Assembly: GCA_963662175.1 (NCBI GenBank)
Contig: OY759220.1
Location: 1,798,001 to 1,862,000 of the forward strand
Length of the DNA stretch: 64,000 nucleotides
Source of the DNA: Aradus depressus
Lineage: Eukaryota; Arthropoda; Insecta; Hemiptera; Aradidae
Direction: 5' to 3'
The position numbers and the translations under genes are program-made. Position 1 is the first letter of the stretch, and each line of letters opens with the position of its first letter. Positions 33,464-45,217 of this stretch are shown in pieces. Under the pieces are notes generated by a model. It ran no database searches, had not been told where the DNA came from, and saw nothing but the letters and a program-made list of their open reading frames with translations.

Positions 33464-34334
33464 TAATTATAGCGCCCACGCCACCTTGTATGTTTCTATG
33501 AATTAGGTAAAATAAAAAGTGAAATTGTGGTTCCTCGGTACAAGACATATGATGAGGGAGGGGGTGGGTCGAGGGCAAGATGGCGGCCAGTCAGGGTGCA
33601 GGGTGCAGGGTGCAGTGTCCGTTAGCAATGAACGTGACTTGACTTGACCATTTCTTTAGTAACCCCCTCCCTCAGATACCACTTGCCTTGAAAGTATTAC
33701 AAAGAAATACCTCAAGTGTCCATAACGGCCATTCTTATACCTAAACCATTTTTAATACATCTCTCTCCCCTTCTCAAATTCATTTCTCCATCGTTACAAA
33801 CTGGAATTCCTGGATTTCTTGGCATGTTGAAAAAACATGTTTTAATTTATATATTACCATTAACATTAAGTTAACTTGGCGCAGTCGCAAATTTGGTGAG
33901 TTAGAATTTCATAATCATTATTATTACACTTTGGACTGAACCCGGACTTTGAAAGTACAATAGATTTTGAAAACTAACTACTTGGAAATGATATATACAT
34001 ATATCATATAAAATATGCCTTTCAGTTTTCTCTACAAAATATATTTTTTTCGATGATTTTCAATTGTCATAAATATATACAGTATCTTCAAAAATGAACA
34101 TAGTCCCCGGAGTAAAGAGGTCACAATTTTCGTGTAATTTTGGCTAAAATCTAATGAGATATAGTTAGCATATCTTCATCTACAATTTCAAGTTGGCTGG
34201 TGCTGCGTTCAGTGAGTTGGAGCATTTACAAAGTTAAAATCCTGTACACACAGACAGAGTGACGCGCAGACACTTGGTAGAACTGAAGCAGCTAGTTCAC
34301 TGACCCTGGTCAGCTCAGTTCATTGCCACACCAC
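33464..34334. other. Unassigned
   Basis: A 7-bp direct repeat GGGTGCA occurs about four times at 33596-33616. AAGATGGCGGCC at about 33568 resembles a YY1 site but without context. 34080-34260 resembles degenerate dispersed repeats (CACACAGACAGAGTGACGC). No gene recognised. Confidence 0.5.
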
Positions 34335-34592
34335 GAGACCCTTAAGTTTCCTATCTGGGAGGTGAAAAAACCTTGAGCATGTCGTCCTTCGGGTGCTACG
34401 TTAAGCCATGGTTCCAACCCTGCACGATGTCAGGTACTTGTTAAACTCCCGTACTCTAGGTGAATATAATTAGGGTAGGCAAAATGTAGTAAGTACTCCG
34501 ACAGTAGACTCGGGCTCATGTCCACCGAGCGTCAAAAGAGAGCTCTGGTACTAGGCGATATGCCCGGGCATGAGTCACAATAATTAACTAAC
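34335..34592 (+). mobile_element. SINE-B, head missing
   Basis: Keeps TTTCCTATCTGGGAGGTGAA, GAGCATGTCGTCCTTCGGGT, GGGCTCATGTCCACCGAGC, ACTAGGCGATAT and CCCGGGCATGAGTCAC with tail AATAATTAACTAACTG. The GACCTCGTAGTTAAAG block is deleted. Confidence 0.85.
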
Positions 34593-35300
34593 TGTAATCA
34601 AAAATATTTTCCAACGAAAGTTATGGAGAAAACTAAAAAGCATGTTTTCTATCAAATATGATTTTTCGACGGCCGCCCGGTTTGCGAGATGCATGTCAAA
34701 AACCTTAAAATGACGTCTCGAAACCCGTGTTTTCAGAAGTTTGCTTGAGGGGAGTGATAATGAATACTGGAGAGCGTCACACTTTGCATTGGCCCAGTCC
34801 TGAAGAGCGCGTGGTCCTTCTGTAATATTAGATTGATATTATGTATGTATGGATAAGTTAGTTGGGCTAAAGGTCCGTCCTTCTATAAATATTCCAGGTG
34901 GACTTGCTGGAAACACTTAGTCGCTGGATAGAGTTACCTGAGGCTGAGGGTGGGCACTTGCCCTGGGCTGCTTACTGTAAAGTTACCATCAGGGCTCATC
35001 ATGGAGAAATACTAAGTTAATTTTAATTTAGTGGCATACCACAGCTAGCGCTACAGCTTTGGGTGCTTCGGCTTCAGCTTCAGCTAGCTACTTAGTTGTG
35101 ATAAAGTTGCCAAGAGGGAAGTTGGCAGTGAGTGCCGTGCTAACTTGGCCTCTTGGCCTCCCACCCGTAGCTCCATCAGTCACCTACAGCCAACTTAACA
35201 CGTCTTTCAAGGGTTCGGTAGTCTGAAAAACAAAAATGGAACCTTCTTGGGAGCTGTCTGTCTGTCCGTGAGTATAGAGAGTAAACTTTAGATAGCGGGA
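34593..35300. other. Unassigned; one block shared with 37320
   Basis: CCCGGTTTGCGAGATGCATG at about 34678 matches CCCGGTTTGCAAGATATATT at 37330, pointing to another old dispersed repeat. 34860-35215 is GC-richer with AGCTTCAGCTAGC-like simple repeats; no gene recognised. Confidence 0.5.
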
Positions 35301-35523
35301 AATTGAGCACGCCGTCCTTCGGATAGGAAGTTAAGCTATGGTCCCGAGCCTGCACGATGTCAGGTACTCACTCATTAGAGACCCGTATTCTAGGTAACTA
35401 AGCCTGTTTACGCAAAACTTAGGACTCCCAAATCAATGTCGGGCTCATGACCACCAGAGCGAAGTTAGTAGTAGGCGATATGACCTCGTAGTTAAAGCCC
35501 GGGCACGAGTCACAATAATTAAC
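35301..35523 (+). mobile_element. SINE-B fragment
   Basis: Starts at ATTGAGCACGCCGTCCTTCG and runs through CCCGAGCCTGCACGATGTC, TCGGGCTCATGACCACCAG and GTAGGCGATATGACCTCGTA to the tail AATAATTAACC. Head and first body block are missing. Confidence 0.85.
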
Positions 35524-35571
35524 CATGTTTCTTCCTGAAAGCTTCCCATGAATATATTTTCACTCCGCAGA

Positions 35572-35612
35572 TAAGAAAACTAAAAGCCTCGGCCGGGTTT
35601 CGAACCTCTAAG
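35572..35612 (-). mobile_element. SINE-B head scrap, minus strand
   Basis: AACTAAAAGCCTCGGCCGGG + TTTCGAACCTC is the complement of the B-box region. It lies about 50 bases after a plus-strand copy, so this spot was hit twice or rearranged. Confidence 0.7.
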
Positions 35613-35854
35613 CTTCCCCTCTATTAATTAATAATATATGTATTAGGTAATGAATATTATGCACCTTTTGTTTACGAATTATAAGGGTTTTTGCGATGAG
35701 CATCTATATCTACCTTGGCTTATTTGACTAAAAATCAATGGAGTCGTACTCAAGACCAACTGAATACGTATATAATACTATGTCGTCGATTAATTCATTC
35801 CATTAGGAGACAAGAAATGTTATTTTTCATTTTCGGATTCAGGGGATGGGCAAG
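35613..35854. other. Unassigned spacer
   Basis: AT-rich, nothing recognised. Confidence 0.5.
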
Positions 35855-36118
35855 TGTAACCCGGCCGATGCCCATAGGTTTCTTATTTGGGAGGTGAAAA
35901 ACCTTGAGCATGCCGTCCTTCTGTTGGGAGGTTAAGCGATGGTCCCGAGCCTGGACGATGTCAAGAACACGTTAAAGACCCCTATCCTATGTGAATAAAA
36001 ATTTAGGATAGACAAAATGTAGTACTCTCCCAGTAGAGTCATGTCCACCAGAGCGGCAAAAGAGCGCTCTGGTAGTAGGCGATATGACCTCGTAGTTAAA
36101 GCCCGGGCATAATAACTA
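35855..36118 (+). mobile_element. SINE-B, head missing
   Basis: Begins at AACCCGGCCGATGCCC (just after the B box), then GGGAGGTGAAAAACCTTGAG, GCCGTCCTTCTGTTGGG, TAGTAGGCGATATGACCTCG and GTTAAAGCCCGGGCATAAT. Confidence 0.87.
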
Positions 36119-36434
36119 AATAGCTAAGTAGTAATGAGAGATTCTTGGAATGGTTGGCAGCAGGACGCTGAGAGTCATGTGAGCTTTTTGCAATGAAATA
36201 AGATACTGTTTGATCAATATAAGTAGGGAACAACTAAAAGATATTCTCTTGATAGAGCGAATCTCAGAGATGGCGACAGCTTGTAACAAATGTGCTTCTG
36301 GATGATTGATTGCCGAATTCGGATTTCGGGTGAAACCTCTACCTGCCAGTCAATCAAAGCCACAGTTAGATCCATCAGAGTGCTTCAGTTTGCCAGTGAC
36401 ATCTTACATATGATACGGGGCTATTACTTCCCCT
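36119..36434. other. Unassigned
   Basis: Nothing recognised. Confidence 0.5.
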
Positions 36435-36496
36435 CGTGTAGGGGAACTTACGTAATGTGTAGGGGAACTTACGTAATGTGTAGGGGAACTTACGAT
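36435..36496. repeat. 21-bp tandem repeat, three copies
   Basis: GTGTAGGGGAACTTACGTAAT three times, the last copy diverging after the 16th base. Confidence 0.9.
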
Positions 36497-38084
36497 TTTA
36501 TGTTTTTCGAAACCTTAAATCTGAAAACAACAAGACAAAAATTAATATATGTATGTTAGACGACAAGATAGCTCTTGGTAGAATGAATATATTGACTTGT
36601 GCAGCCAGAACCCTAAGAGAACGGCATTCACTAATTTTCAGCAGAATGGGCTGAAGGGAGGGGGAGGATTAGAGGGCTCAACTAATAATAGCTAATAACT
36701 GCCAATGTAATAAATGCATCGACATGAAAGGATTGAGAAGTGCCTGAGCTCGCTGCCATGAAATTTTAAGTTTACTATTCTTATAAGCCCGACTGAATAA
36801 TAGACCACCCGATTCATGAAATGTCTGCTACTTTTTAAATGGTTGATGTGATTTTCATGAAACTCTACCCATCCTATAGGTTTATAGCCCGGATACTACT
36901 GATCCCTGCGAACCTGCTAGTTCACTATTATATACATATCTATTTTTTTACTTTCTTCGACTTTTCAACGGATTTTCACCTTTCAAGGTCCCCTCAAGTT
37001 TTGACCAAGTCTTTCTGTACACCTTTATGTATGTGTATGTGTGTGTGTGTATGTGATTGAAACTTTATGAACGATACGAACCTATCTACCTCAAAAACTT
37101 GAAGAGAAGATTACACATGTGCCAATTTAGATCTGATTAGATTTTGTCCGAAATCAGACGAAAATTGAGAACACTTCAGTTCGGCGCTTATATATTTCAC
37201 AAGATACCGCTAATATATTTCACAAGCTACCGCTTATAATTTATGTCCTAATCAAAACTCTGCTCTGATAAAAGATTTAGAGAAATATGAAAGACACATT
37301 TTAATGAAAATACGCCTTATCGCCAAAGGCCCGGTTTGCAAGATATATTCTGAAAACTGTCCTGAAATGTTGTTTAGAAACGCATTTTTTTATACGTTTC
37401 TTTGATTTACTCGAAAACGGTTAGTCTTATAAGGAAATTGATTCTTATCTAAAATATTTCTTATCAAATTCAAAATGGCTCATATATTGGACCACCAAAA
37501 TTATAGGACCCCAAAGAATGTAAAATACTTTTTTTATAGGAAATATTTATAAATAATGTTTAAATTGTAACGCATAGCAAAGAATTTTTTATTTCGACAA
37601 ATGTAGCCCATTTTCTCAAAAGAAAATCTGGGGAAAGCGTGAAATATTTGGTTTCACTGGAAAGGACTTTTATAATAAACCAAATTCGAACAACATTAGA
37701 TCGGTACCGCTTCATATAAAGTCTTGTGTTTGTGGTGATATCTTTTTTCCGGGTTTTGATTTCATTGCTTGTTTGTTATTAGTTTTTCATTCATTAACCA
37801 ACATAACTGTCAACTGTTATAGCTTGTATTGAATAAGTACCTAGCTTCGTACTAAAAATATAAAAATTAAATATAATTTGGATAGATAGAAAGATAAGTG
37901 GATTTAGTTCTTTGTTCACTGTTTTCCTTAAACAGAACGGAACTGAGGAGACTTTAGAAGGGTTTTACGGAGGTTTTGAATATGAATTTTGATGACGTGG
38001 ATAATGGTTGAGGCACGGACTACTGAGCAGCGCTGCTGGTCTGTCTCATTGCCAGTCAATGTTCCCCTTCTTAAATTTTTTGAA
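36497..38084. other. Mostly unassigned AT-rich DNA
   Basis: 36665-36770 is a weak minus-strand match to family C (AATAACTGCCAATGTAATAA). 37320-37400 shares a block with 34678. A TG/TA simple repeat lies at 37027-37055. No gene recognised; frames of 73-89 codons have no motif. Confidence 0.5.
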
Positions 38085-38300
38085 GTGAAACTTCTTTTAC
38101 ATCATTGTCACGAAACCCGAGCTGTAATGTCCTTCGTGATGAATGCGCAACGGAAGTGACATGATTATCCTTTAGTGAGTCCCAGAAGTCCTTCAAAAAA
38201 CACTTATTGATTTTTACCCACAAGAATGGTAAAGAGGAAGAGCGGAAACTTAGTTTATTACAAATAATTCGATGTGGGGAAGTACATTGCCGATGGTACA
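38085..38300 (-). repeat. Dispersed repeat family C, minus strand
   Basis: Plus-strand view: CAAATAATTCGATGTGGGGA + AGTACATTGCCGATGGTACA at the right end is the complement of the family head; the left part is poorly conserved. Confidence 0.5.
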
Positions 38301-38809
38301 CTTAATACATTTTTTTTTCTTTTTTTTTTTATGTCAATAAAAATAAATTAACATTTGGATAAATGTTATTCTGAAAATTATAAATAGACAAAAACTATTG
38401 TTACAGCCTTATTTAGGATTGGTGTTGTTGTGGGAGGAGAAACTGGGAATAGACTGTGAGGAAGTGAGTTTAAAAGGTTGGTTTTACGAGGGGCAAGGCT
38501 GTTGTAGGTAATAGCGGGGAGCCCCCCTTAGATGTAAACATGGGCATCGGGTGTGTTGGTAGACCTGGAACCACCACTTTATGTAGATAGTCCCCCACTC
38601 TAGGGGCAACACTGTTCTCTATACCAAATTGAATTTACCAAATGGCATATTTAAGCTGGTTTGAGGCGATGATGAGGGCTACTTTTATGGAGGTAGAGTA
38701 GAGCTAAGAAGAGAAGTGGAGCACCAGCAAGAGGCTGCCCCCACTCCCTCCCGCCGCTATCACAAGGCGTGAGAGGATAAACAGCGGTAAGTCTATCGCT
38801 GGCTACCCT
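38301..38809. other. Unassigned
   Basis: Starts with a poly-T tract (38309-38330), then moderately GC-rich sequence up to the 34-bp minisatellite. No gene recognised. Confidence 0.5.
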
Positions 38810-39260
38810 GAGCGCTTTGGGTGGAAGCTCTCTGAGCGCTTTTCTGATGTTTGGGAGGAAGCTGTCTGAGCGCTTTCCTAATGTTCGGGAGGAAGCTCTC
38901 TGAGCACTTTCCTAATGTTCGGGAGGAAGCTCTCTGAGCGCTTTCCTAATGTTTGGATGGAAGCTCTCTGAGCGCTTTTCTAATGTTCGGGAGGAAGCTG
39001 TCTGAGCGCTTTCCTAATGTTCGGGAGGAAGCTCTCTGAGCGCTTTTCTAATGTTCGGGAGGAAGCTCTCTGAGCGCTTTCCTAATGTTCGGGAGGAAGC
39101 TGTCTGAGCGCTTTCCTAATGTTCGGGAGGAAGCTCTCTGAGCGCTTTCCTAATGTTCGGGAGGAAGCTGTCTGAGCGCTTTCCTAATGTTCGGGAAGAA
39201 GCTCTCTGAGCGCTTTCCTAATGTTCGGGAGGAAGCTTTCTGAGCGCTTTCCTAATGTTC
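38810..39260. repeat. 34-bp minisatellite, about 13 copies
   Basis: Units of GAGCGCTTTCCTAATGTTCG + GGAGGAAGCTCTCT. Two alternating variants, AGCTCTCTG and AGCTGTCTG, give a partial dimer pattern. The first units (TTTGGGTGGAAGC) are the most diverged, as expected of an array edge. Confidence 0.95.
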
Positions 39261-39943
39261 GAGAGGATTGAGGCGAATGTACTCCTCAGGTGGACTCCTC
39301 GCGATGTTGCTGTTTTCCAATTTCGACATGAATCTCTTTGCGAAGCTCTGCAACCTTCAGAGCCACCTGGTGGAATTCATCAGGAACATTCACTGTCCAG
39401 CCAGTATCTGATACCCTCAACCTGGAATGAGACACATTCCAAGCCCCGGGCTTTAATATGAATTCGACACTTTATAACGACTTTTATAAATCATTTTTGT
39501 ATAAGAAATAATAACATAGCCACTTACACTTTTTTTAAATTTTATTCACAGATAGATATTTACAACTGTATAAAAAATAAATCTAACAAGCAAAGGTGCT
39601 AAGAGAAAGATAATGGCAACGTCTACAAGTCAAGAGGGGAGAAATCACCCAGTCGTGGCACTCTCTAGTCACTGAGTTACTTTCATTTGAAACTAATCAT
39701 TGTCTCTGCTGCTACTAAGGGGTTCTTTCTATATGCCATTGACGCTTAAGCCGTCGTGTTGGGGAAGTATGGCAGAATGGAGGGCTCGCACTAGAGGATT
39801 ATTGTGGAAACTAAGAGATGAAAATAATTGTTTATACTTGGATTTAGCAAGTTCGGTGACAAAAGGTCAATGTGAACATAATTATTATGATAAAAAAAAT
39901 CTTAATGTCCATTTGTCATTTAGACATATTCCCAAATTCCAAC
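39261..39943. other. Unassigned, GC-balanced then AT-rich
   Basis: 39261-39460 is open on the plus strand for 68 codons (residues include FQFRHESLCEALQPSEPPGG) and is GC-balanced, but it starts inside the minisatellite and shows no recognised domain. Not called as a gene. Confidence 0.4.
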
Positions 39944-40015
39944 TGTTATAATACTCCAAATATTATAATACTCCAAATATTATAATACTCCAACTATTAT
40001 AATACTCCAAATAAT
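39944..40015. repeat. 17-bp tandem repeat, about 4-5 copies
   Basis: TATTATAATACTCCAAA repeated with one A-to-C change. Confidence 0.9.
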
Positions 40016-40339
40016 ATATGTTATCTTGTATAAACTTAAACCTCTCTGGGGGAAAGGATAGTCAATATCATTTGACAAATTTATAATGGATTGTCCATTG
40101 AATTGTCGTCATGAGAGAAGGTACAGTCCAGTTCCATGACTTGTCATAACAATCCGAGTGGCTCATTCTTCTTCACAGCCAACGTCACACTATAATGATG
40201 TATCAAGTGAATATGGCATTTCTTTCATTTAATTTTTCTATTTTTTTACTCTTCAAAGATGATTTTGGACTAGAATATATTGACAATCTATTATATTTAA
40301 AACTAAGCCTATAAGAGCATCTAGATAAGATTTCCAGAT

Positions 40340-40780
40340 AGTGTGAGTCATGGAGAATGTGTTCAAGTTGTCTTCACTCTTCGAAGGGCAAAACTGTCCA
40401 GCTGTATCTATGAACAATGCTCTCATTCCAACCTCGAACAACGTACGGTACCTTGGGTTTTACTTAGACAGTAGACTAACGTGGAATCCCCACACAAGAC
40501 TCAACTCCCCCCGACAAGAACTCAACAGACGATATGGTCTTTTAAGACGACTACTCGGATCAAAGTCAAAACTATCTGTTGAGAACAAAGTTACAATTTA
40601 CAAAACAATCATACGATCAATATGGACATATGGACTAGAACTATGGGGCTCAGCCAGGAGTTCCAGCATCAACAGAATACAAACTTTTCAGTCAAAAGTC
40701 CTACGAAAAATTGTCAATGCTCCCTTTTATGTTACCAACACAAAAAAGTTCTACACGAGACTGTCTAAGGGAGTGGCTGG
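40340..40780 (+). pseudogene. Jockey-type LINE RT thumb fragment, second family
   Basis: One long frame covers this region. Recognisable pieces: CPAVSMNNALIP, VRYLGFYLDSRLTWNPHTR, LSVENKVTIYKTIIRSIWTY, GLELWGSARSSS, INRIQTFQSKVLRKIVNAPF and YVTNTKKFY. This is the region after the YADD active site through the end of the RT domain. The catalytic palm and the C-terminus are missing. No internal stop for about 140 codons, so it is younger or less decayed than the other LINE scraps; sequence differences from 1292-1650 place it in another subfamily. Confidence 0.88.
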
Positions 40781-41929
40781 CCCTTCAATTGTACATATTT
40801 ATTTCCTGTTCACCTTTACTTTGTATAGATTGTAGAATAAAAAAAAAATTAGATTAAAAAAATGTAAATGTAAATACAATAATTTATTTTGAAATAATTT
40901 AACGTTTTTATTGGTAACGTTAAACAAACATATAAATAAGTATAATTACACATTAGTTATTAATAACTAAAGTTTAATTACCGCGCAACATGCTCATCGT
41001 GTAATTTTCGGCCCGCGCGATTGCCGGTGATTAACCTAAGACTTTTTTTTTCTCAAGAAGACAATTTGGAATGAAACCTTTTTCCATTGTTATTTAAATA
41101 GTAAAAAATGTGGTCTGTTATCCACAATCTGGGCGGACCACCCTGAAATAAACTCCCCCCCCCCCTCTGTAATGCCATACTTAAAAATCGGACAGTAAAA
41201 GTTACCTCCGATACGGTTACTTTATGTAATCACTATCTCGTAAAATGTTAACGAACGGCAGAGCAATATTTTTTTATGCCTCGCTTTTTCTCATTTTAGT
41301 ACCATTTTTTTTTTTTTTTTTCCTTTCTTTGTCAATTCATGATTTTTTTGCTTTATCACTGGATGTTCCTATGAAAGAAAGGAAGGGGGGGGGGGGGGGG
41401 GGGGGGGGAGGGGAAGGTACATACACAACAAACGAAGAGTGATCTGTTGTCGGTATACAAAGATAATTCTGTTATCCGCCACCTCGGATATTTTTTTTTT
41501 TTTGTTCTATTGAAGAGCAGAAAAATTAACTTTATGAGGTTAGAATACGAGTAGTAATAATAATAATAAATTTATTTCCGTTGAACCAATACATGGAAAT
41601 AGGATACGTCAGAAGAGTTTGTACATTAAGATAGCTTATATATTAGATTTATAACTAGGTAATTGAGTCTAACACATCTATGATTAGTAGTAATAACAAA
41701 ACTATTAAAAAAAGTAAAATGAAATTAATAAAAACAACAAATAAATACTTAAAAATATGAGAGTACGTAAACAAAATTAATACATGATACGTTTATAATG
41801 AGTAGACACATTTTTCAATTTAATGCAAATTAAGATAACTTTTAAGTAGTGTCCAAATACATTTTTTGCGTTCTGTGTTGATATAGTGGAAATACTAATG
41901 AATAAAATGAAATGATAGATAAAACACTT
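40781..41929. other. AT-rich with homopolymers
   Basis: C11 at 41155-41165 is the only long C-run on this strand; G24 at 41385-41408 and several T-runs also occur. The 65-codon frame at 41245-41442 is made by homopolymers. No gene recognised. Confidence 0.55.
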
Positions 41930-42015
41930 TTTTGAACACTTATATTGTCTAATTTCACAAACATATACTTAAATGTTACCGGTTTCGGCTTACGCCATTG
42001 TGAGCACAATGTTCA
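41930..42015 (-). mobile_element. Decayed hammerhead element arm
   Basis: TTATATTGTCTAATTTCACA ... ATGTTACCGGTTTCGGCTTA corresponds to the family-2 arm (ATATTGTCTATTCCAC ... AACTACCGGTTTCGGCTTTA). On the minus strand the core reads CTCACAA instead of CTGANGA, so the ribozyme is broken, yet stem II (GGC/GCC with a GTAA loop) and GAAAC-CG-GT are intact. No second arm or tail seen. Confidence 0.6.
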
Positions 42016-42549
42016 ACAATAATTCAGATATTTGGCAGGCATACATATTTATATTAACCTAAGAGTACCTGAGGTGAAAGGGTCCCCTCCTCTGGTAAAA
42101 CCAGGGGGGGTGGAAGTCTATATTCTAACTGTAATAGCTAACTGTGCACTTATTTGAAAACCAAGAAAATAAAATTAAAATAGAACTAAAAACTAACATT
42201 ACAAGAAAACAATATAACAAATGTACAATATATAGCTATGTAGGAAGTTATTTAACCTAGATAAATGTTGCTATGCATGTTTGTTATCTGAAAGGGATTA
42301 ACAAAGGAGAAAATTTGAAGTGTGTCTGGTCGTTTAAACAATTCCCATTTTTTCGAGTCCTATTAATTTCTAGCTGTTCTAGAGAATCTAATGGTCTACC
42401 TTTTTCACATAAGTGGAGGTATTTTATGCCAGTTGTTATGAACTATCAAGTAGGTCCTTAATTCTAAACGAACAGCGTCTATTAGTAAATAGAGAGCTTT
42501 GGATTCCCCATTTCTAGCCGGTATGACATCATGAGCAAGAAAAAATGTG
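42016..42549. other. AT-rich, no gene seen
   Basis: Nothing recognised. Confidence 0.5.
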
Positions 42550-43130
42550 GTCGGTGAACCATCGGCAATCTGCTTCTCCAGATTGAATTAATCAATTATC
42601 TTTTCGCTCCCCCTCCAAAACCAGTTGACCGTTTTCGCTAATACTCAACAGTTGACTTACGCAGGAGATCATAAATTCTTGTACTAAATTTTATGTCGAT
42701 AAATTCATTACATCGGCAGTTATTAGGTTATGTTAGGTTATGTTCTCATTGGGTTTCAACTTTAAATATGCAACGCATTCATTACATCGGCAGTTATTGA
42801 TGTTTTCGTGTTGAACCCCCTCTTCCCTTGGGTCGATTTGGCTGAAAAACAGTAGGTGTCATCCTTAGAGGAGTTCTGAATACACATAAAATTGATGTCG
42901 CTCTTCTAGGGCTCTGAATTTACATAGGAAATTTCATGTCGAACTACCCCTTATTCTCCCTTCCCTGTGGCTACGGTGGACAAATATTTTTCATTTTTGG
43001 AATCAGGGGGTTGGAAAAAATGAAATTCTGATGTAAGCTCAACATGGAATTTCCGCTTACATAACTTTCTCCATACTTCGTATATGCAATGAATTTTATG
43101 CAATTGGTATAGCTGGAGACCCATTTATTA
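42550..43130 (+). repeat. Dispersed repeat family C, long copy
   Basis: Head TCGGTGAACCATCGGCAATC, then GAATTAATCAATTATC, TTTTCGCTCCCCCTCCAAAA, ATTCATTACATCGGCAGTTA (twice), a C-rich block, AGTAGGTGTCATCCTTAGAG, CATTTTTGGAATCAGG and TTCTCCATACTTCGTATATG. One of the most complete copies; no open frame, so probably a non-autonomous element of unknown class. The internal ATTACATCGGCAGTTATT duplication is specific to this copy. Confidence 0.6.
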
Positions 43131-45168
43131 TAGGTATAGACTTAAAAATAAATAATAAATTCATCTGATAGGGCCATAACAGGACTTTCTTATACCAATC
43201 ACGTTATTACAGATCCCACTCCTCTTCTTTCAAATAATTTTTCCTTCTTTTCAACTGACATTACTTCATAATAAAACGTTACTCTCAGAATTAAAATGCA
43301 CAATGAAAGAAAGAAAACCGCTGACGCCAACAAAAATAAAAAAGTCCTGTAACGGCCATAGAATGATACCATTCTATTTGACAAACGAGACAAGGAGGCG
43401 ATATGGAAATATCCCTGAATTCTTTTTGATTCTATCCAATAAAATAAAAAAGAATTGGTAGGCAAAGGGCAGAAATTTAATTAAGATTGAATTTTTTTTT
43501 GCTGATTTAGGGATGCCAAGTCAGCTCTAACCGAGGCAACCAGGTAACCAATGTCAAAGGGAAAAAGAAAAAACAACCCCCCCTCCCCCCCTCACACTCA
43601 CTCTCTCTCTCTCTCATGAAAACATTCCATTGATTTTCATTCTTTTTGAGCACTACCCTGAAGCTTCTCTCCATTGGGTCATTCCAGCTTTCAACTTTAA
43701 CCTTTTAGAATTTGGTAATTTTGTGTGTATAGGTAAAAAGATGGAAAAAGCTCAAAATTTAACGTGTTATCGATTCTCAACCACTGACGCTGTACTAGAG
43801 GGTACCTCACTGGTGTTCGTGCGCTTGAGTAGCAAGTAAGGACATACACTTATCAAAAATAAAATATCTATATTTTGTATCAAAAACGTATCGTGTAATA
43901 TCGATAGGTAATAATATCGGGATGCAATGTATTGTATATTGATGTATTTGTTTTTATATTTTAAGAATATATTATCCACGAAAGCTTATAACCGTTTATT
44001 ACTTTTATTAGGTAAATACAATTCAAAGTAAAATATAAAAATATATGTGATATGGATGAAATACAATTTTGTTATACCAACCACTTTTGTACAGATCCCT
44101 CCCCACTCTCAAAGTCTGGCCTTATTTGAAAGTAATGTATTGGGTATTATTTTGTGCAGCCTAATTCTGAGTTACTTTCTTAATCCAGTGTTACCAGTAT
44201 GAAATTATTTTAGAAGTTATGCCCACGTCATACATATTTTAATTTTAAATAAGAAAATTACCAATAAAAAAAAAAATATATATATATATATAGTAAAAGT
44301 GCCATGAGTTACAATTTAAACAATGGTTTGAACTATTTTCTATAGACATTTAGTATTGGTTCTTTGAGTTGTCAGAACATTGTTCGTATTGATTCTATCT
44401 CACATCTGAGGACTCATTGACTGTTGGAAATTTAATGAGAAACATTTTTGTTAACCCTACTTTTTTTGTGTGAAAAAGTAAAACGTCTCAAAAAAAATTT
44501 TGTTTCAAAACGTAATATTAAGACGGTTTTCTGCATGTATCTCGAAAACCAGGTGATCTTAGTGAAGTAGTTGGCTAAAAAAGTAGAAAAAACCGCACCA
44601 TTCGAGTATGTTTAGATATCGAGTTCCATTGACGAGCGCGTGAGTTCAAACAATTAATGGGGCACTTAAGATGAACCTTTTCCGTTTTTCGCCTTTTTTC
44701 TACCTGAAAATTAACCTAAGAACTAATTTCATGTTTTTTTGGGCAAAACTTCTAGAAGTTTTCATTTTTTCCGAGGATATTTTGGGGCGATTTAAGGTCA
44801 CATTGTTAAAGTAGAGGATTTTCCTAAAATGTGTAACATGAAGGATGCCAGAGAAGCCGATGATGCGAAACTTGGTGTTCATGTCCAGTGATTTGGTATG
44901 GAAACGTCCATCACTGACACGAGCATGTACGAGTATGTGTGATGAATGTATGAATAAATTAAATATAGGTACTTTTTAAAAGGGAACAGACTTTTATTAT
45001 TTACTTGTTCAAAATTTGATCACCACCCCCACCACTCATCCTCTTGCTCTCCGCCCTTCGACACCATGAACATAGCACCTCCCAATACAGAACTATTTCT
45101 ATTTATCATTCCGGCAAATTAATATAATAATTTCCTGAGAATCAAACCTGGTCTTATGCTTTATTGTA

Positions 45169-45169
<1 letters not shown>
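43131..45169. other. AT-rich, no gene seen
   Basis: Pyrimidine-rich patch at 43577-43615 (CCCCCCTCCCCCC then CT repeats); TA repeat near 44277-44292. Frames up to 88 codons with no motif. Confidence 0.5.

Positions 45170-45214
<45 letters not shown>
45170..45214. repeat. (TA)n microsatellite
   Basis: About 22 TA/AT dinucleotides directly bordering the 45217 hairpin; a second (AT)n tract lies at 46668-46697. Confidence 0.95.

Positions 45215-45216
<2 letters not shown>

Positions 45217-45217
<1 letters not shown>

Noticed and set aside
33560..33585. A YY1-type promoter element (AAGATGGCGGCC)
   Set aside because: A single short match with no CpG context or transcript nearby.
42720..42745. Telomere-type (TTAGG)n tract from GTTAGGTTATGTTAGGTTATG
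   Set aside because: Only two interrupted units; too short to mean more than a chance AT/G-rich duplication.
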